Assembly (NCBI GenBank): GCA_028691595.1
Contig: JAQUZA010000206.1
Span: 1 to 6,212, forward strand
Source: Candidatus Rifleibacteriota bacterium
Lineage (GTDB): Bacteria; Muiribacteriota; Ozemobacteria; Ozemobacterales; Ozemobacteraceae
Length of the DNA stretch: 6,212 nucleotides
Reading direction: 5' to 3'
Below the pieces are notes generated by a model. The model worked only from the letters and a program-made list of their open reading frames with translations. It did not search any database and was not told where the DNA came from. Of the stretch, positions 4,109 through 6,212 are shown piece by piece. The translations under genes were made by a program, and so were the position numbers. Every line of letters begins with the position of its first letter. Position 1 is the first letter of the stretch.

Positions 4109-5129
4109 ATTAAAGTCTATTGACTTATTTTGTGGTGGTGGTGGTCTTTCTCAAGGGTTATCAGATGCTGGCATTGCAATTGTCGCCGCCTTTGACAACT
4201 GGGATGCCGCCATCAACTTTTACCGAAAAAATATCCCTGGTCATCCGATCGAAAAAATTGATCTGCAAGACAGCAAATCGGTTTCTGCACATCTACTTAA
4301 ATATGATTTCAACATGATTGTTGGTGGTCCACCTTGTCAAGATTTTTCCTCTGCCGGAAAAAGGGATGAGAACGGTGGTAGAGCGAACCTAACACTGTCA
4401 TTTGCCGAAATAATAAGTATTTTGCGTCCAGACTACTTTATTATGGAAAATGTAGACAGAGCACAAAAAACCCAAACATTCACTGAAGCGTTAACTATTT
4501 TTAAAAAGTCAGGTTACGGCTTGACTGTAACGGTTTTGGATGCCTCTCTTTGCGGTGTACCGCAAAAAAGAAAAAGAGTAATTGTGTTTGGCATATTAAA
4601 CACCACAGACAACGTTTTGATTCCTTCGATTCGAGAAAACCAGTCGACAAAGCCAATGACAATCCGCGACTATTTTGGTGACAAATTGGGTGTTGAATTT
4701 TACTACAGACACCCAAGAAGTTATGCTCGTAGAGCTGTTTTCAGTATAGATGAACCTAGCCCTACTATTCGTGGAGTAAACCGTCCTGTGCCTCAGGGCT
4801 ATCCAGGCCATGTTGGTGACGCAACTCCAATTTCTGACAAGATAAGACCACTCACAACCAAGGAGCGCAGCCTGATTCAAACCTTCCCGGAATCATGGGA
4901 TATTTCAGGAAGCAAATCGGAAATTGAGCAGATTATTGGAAACGCCGTACCAGTTAAACTAGGTGAGTTTATTGGCAAGTGCCTTCTACAAGCAATTTCA
5001 AATAAAAATAGTTATCCAAAATGCAAAATTGACAAGGAGGGAAATTGGCTGCTGTTTGAACAGCGAAGTCGATACTTAGCTAAAGGACAACCAGCGAAGG
5101 AAGCTCTCTTGGGAAATAATTTCGACTAA
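4098..5129 (+). CDS. DNA (cytosine-5) methyltransferase of the HindVP-like R-M system
   Basis: The 343-residue product transfers a methyl group from S-adenosylmethionine to C5 of cytosine and would protect the host from its partner nuclease. Motifs occur in the usual order: I, IDLFCGGGG (8-16); IV, GGPPCQDFS with catalytic C80; VI, E117-N-V-D; VIII, CGVPQKRKR (152-160); IX, PTIRG (222-226); X, GNAVPV (281-286, where many relatives have GNAVPP). The target-recognition part between VIII and IX is short, about 60 residues, and a tail of about 55 residues follows motif X. The start is GTG 4098, with GAGAG (4086-4090) seven bases upstream, and overlaps the endonuclease stop. By association with a HindVP-like nuclease the target may be GRCGYC; this is inference. 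All core motifs are intact. Confidence 0.93.
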   Translation: MKNKLKSIDLFCGGGGLSQGLSDAGIAIVAAFDNWDAAINFYRKNIPGHPIEKIDLQDSKSVSAHLLKYDFNMIVGGPPCQDFSSAGKRDENGGRANLTLSFAEIISILRPDYFIMENVDRAQKTQTFTEALTIFKKSGYGLTVTVLDASLCGVPQKRKRVIVFGILNTTDNVLIPSIRENQSTKPMTIRDYFGDKLGVEFYYRHPRSYARRAVFSIDEPSPTIRGVNRPVPQGYPGHVGDATPISDKIRPLTTKERSLIQTFPESWDISGSKSEIEQIIGNAVPVKLGEFIGKCLLQAISNKNSYPKCKIDKEGNWLLFEQRSRYLAKGQPAKEALLGNNFD

Positions 5130-5158
5130 ATCCCCTGCCATCGATGAGCTTAGACCCA

Positions 5159-5220
5159 TGACAGTTTATCGGCAAAAAAGTAGGAAAAGAAAAACCGTGC
5201 CCGTCAGTCTTTTCCTGTCA
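5159..5220 (+). terminator. Nested hairpin downstream of the methyltransferase
   Basis: An outer stem TGACAG/CTGTCA (5159-5164 with 5215-5220) encloses GGAAAAGA (5183-5190) pairing with TCTTTTCC (5208-5215). It lies 30 bases after the operon stop. It could end the transcript, but no T-run follows, so an mRNA-stabilising or factor-dependent role is equally possible. Confidence 0.35.
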
Positions 5221-5307
5221 AGACCGGCAATAGACCAAAGATAAAGCAAAAAAAGAGATAAATTTGTTCAACAAAACGCTTTATTGATGGGCATTTTATT
5301 CTCACCA

Positions 5308-5372
5308 GGGATTACTGCTGAGGAACCAGAACTAACACAATTAATCCCAGGATTACCCTGTTCCTGCGCAGG
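5308..5372. repeat. Palindrome cluster upstream of the phosphohexomutase
   Basis: TAATCCCAGGATTA (5342-5355) is a near-perfect palindrome. It overlaps an alternative pairing with GGGATTA (5308-5314). The perfect palindrome CCTGCGCAGG follows at 5363-5372. Spacing and symmetry would suit protein-binding sites, but no matching regulator is known here. Confidence 0.35.
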
Positions 5373-5515
5373 TGACCCGATCGGATAAAAGTCAAAATTC
5401 AGTCCAGTTGAGCATAAGGGGCTTTGGTGCGGTTGCCCCCGGTCTTACATAAAATGTTGCATGGTGGCGGGGGAGGCGTTAGACTGGCAGAAGAAACAAA
5501 CCAAGCGGAGGGAAT

Positions 5516-6212
5516 ATGGAAATCAAATTTGGGACATCTGGCTGGCGTGCAATCATTGCTGACGAATTTACCTTCGAGAACGTTCGCATCTGCTCACAGG
5601 CAATTGCCGACCATCTGAAGAGCATCAATTGTATTCAGGGTATCGTAATTGGTTCTGACGCTCGTTTTATGTCGCCGCGTTTCATGGAAGTATCTGCGGA
5701 AGTTTTTGCAGCCAACGGTATCAAGGCGCTTCTTTGTGTGCGTGACACGCCGACTCCGGTAATCAGTTTTGAAATTTTGCGCCGCAAGCTGGCCGGTGGT
5801 ATCAATTTTACCGCCAGCCACAACCCACCTGAATATCAGGGCCTCAAGTTTTCACCGTCGTGGGGCGGGCCGGCGCTTCCTGAGACGACCAAAGATATCG
5901 AGAATCGTGCCAATGAACTGATGAAAACGGGTCAGGTCAAACGCATGGGTCTTGCCGAAGCCGAAAAGGCAGGGTTGATCGAGCGCATCAACCCCATGGA
6001 AACCTACCTCGATGATTTGCGCAAAAAAATCAACTTTGAAGCGATCAGAGCGGCTAAGCTCAAAATTCTCGTGAACCCGCTGTATGGAACAGCACGCGGG
6101 TATCTTGACCGCCTGCTAAAAGAAGCCGGTTGTGAAGTCACGGTCATGAACGATCACCTCGACCCCTATTTCGGCAACCAGCCACCTGAACCATCAGAAA
6201 ACCATATTCCCG
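5516..6212 (+). CDS. Phosphoglucomutase/phosphomannomutase family protein (N-terminal part)
   Basis: The first 232 codons are present; the gene runs off the right edge. The enzyme class moves a phosphate between C1 and C6 of hexose phosphates through a phosphoserine, in the cytoplasm, feeding sugar-nucleotide and polysaccharide synthesis or glycogen metabolism. Visible signatures are FGTSGWR (residues 5-11), where the family opens its first domain, and the active-site TASHNP (99-104) with S101 as the phosphoserine. Domain II begins around L169-D170 and reads KILVNPLYGTARGYLDRLL. The metal-binding DGDxDR and the phosphate-binding loop would lie beyond the window. ATG 5516 is preceded by GGAGGG at 3-base spacing. 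The GxTSGWR form and overall layout do not settle glucose versus mannose specificity, so no gene symbol is given. Confidence 0.9.
   Translation, partial: MEIKFGTSGWRAIIADEFTFENVRICSQAIADHLKSINCIQGIVIGSDARFMSPRFMEVSAEVFAANGIKALLCVRDTPTPVISFEILRRKLAGGINFTASHNPPEYQGLKFSPSWGGPALPETTKDIENRANELMKTGQVKRMGLAEAEKAGLIERINPMETYLDDLRKKINFEAIRAAKLKILVNPLYGTARGYLDRLLKEAGCEVTVMNDHLDPYFGNQPPEPSENHIP

Larger units (their letters stand above)
5130..5515. other. Non-coding region between the R-M operon and the phosphohexomutase
   Basis: No protein gene is seen. The left half continues the AT-rich character of the R-M block. The right half contains TAATCC-CA-GGATTA (5342-5355), an earlier GGGATTA (5308-5314) that can pair with TAATCCC (5342-5348), the 10-bp palindrome CCTGCGCAGG (5363-5372), and GGGGC (5418-5422) pairing with GCCCC (5435-5439). 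A clear promoter for the mutase was not found. Confidence 0.5.

Noticed and set aside
861..5370. Shared TTCCTGCGCA at 861-870 and 5361-5370 as a dispersed repeat
   Set aside because: The match is only 10 bases, the flanks differ, and the second copy does not form the same hairpin, so chance is likely.

Overview
The window is bacterial chromosomal DNA: compact genes with Shine-Dalgarno sites, TGA used as an ordinary stop, and a short convergent gene pair. The phylum cannot be fixed from the sequence. The flanking genes (HEAT-repeat protein, aminotransferase-like protein, membrane protein, phosphohexomutase) are of moderate GC. The restriction-modification block in the middle (about 2800-5130) is visibly AT-richer and looks acquired.

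Layout. 2-148 is the tail of a HEAT-repeat protein, followed by terminator-like hairpins. 149-1148 is a 1-kb stretch with no convincing protein gene but much structure: a 23-bp tandem duplication, a near-match to the ParB site parS (416-431), arrays of an ATCCGTGTTC-like decamer at both ends of a 400-bp block, and inside that block a set of small hairpins. Read on the minus strand, six of these hairpins carry an AGGA loop, mostly a pentaloop closed by C-G. Their stems differ in sequence but keep their pairing, which resembles a CsrB/RsmZ-type CsrA-binding RNA. 1149-2345 encodes a class III aminotransferase-fold protein that has lost both the PLP lysine and the PLP-nitrogen aspartate, so it is probably a pseudoenzyme. 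2352-2768 (minus) is a small four-helix membrane protein convergent with it. 2866-2894 is a good sigma70-type promoter for the R-M operon. 3041-4108 is a HindVP-like restriction endonuclease gene broken by one in-frame TGA. 4098-5129 is an intact C5 cytosine methyltransferase overlapping it. 5130-5515 is non-coding with palindromes. 5516 to the end is the N-terminal part of a phosphoglucomutase/phosphomannomutase.

How they fit together. The endonuclease and methyltransferase form one operon in which only the methylating half appears fully functional, so the island may survive as a methylation-only system. The aminotransferase-like gene has a leader able to sequester its own ribosome binding site and sits just downstream of the structured block. 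If that block is a CsrA-sponge RNA it would be transcribed divergently from this gene. No gene here tells what pathway the pseudoenzyme serves.
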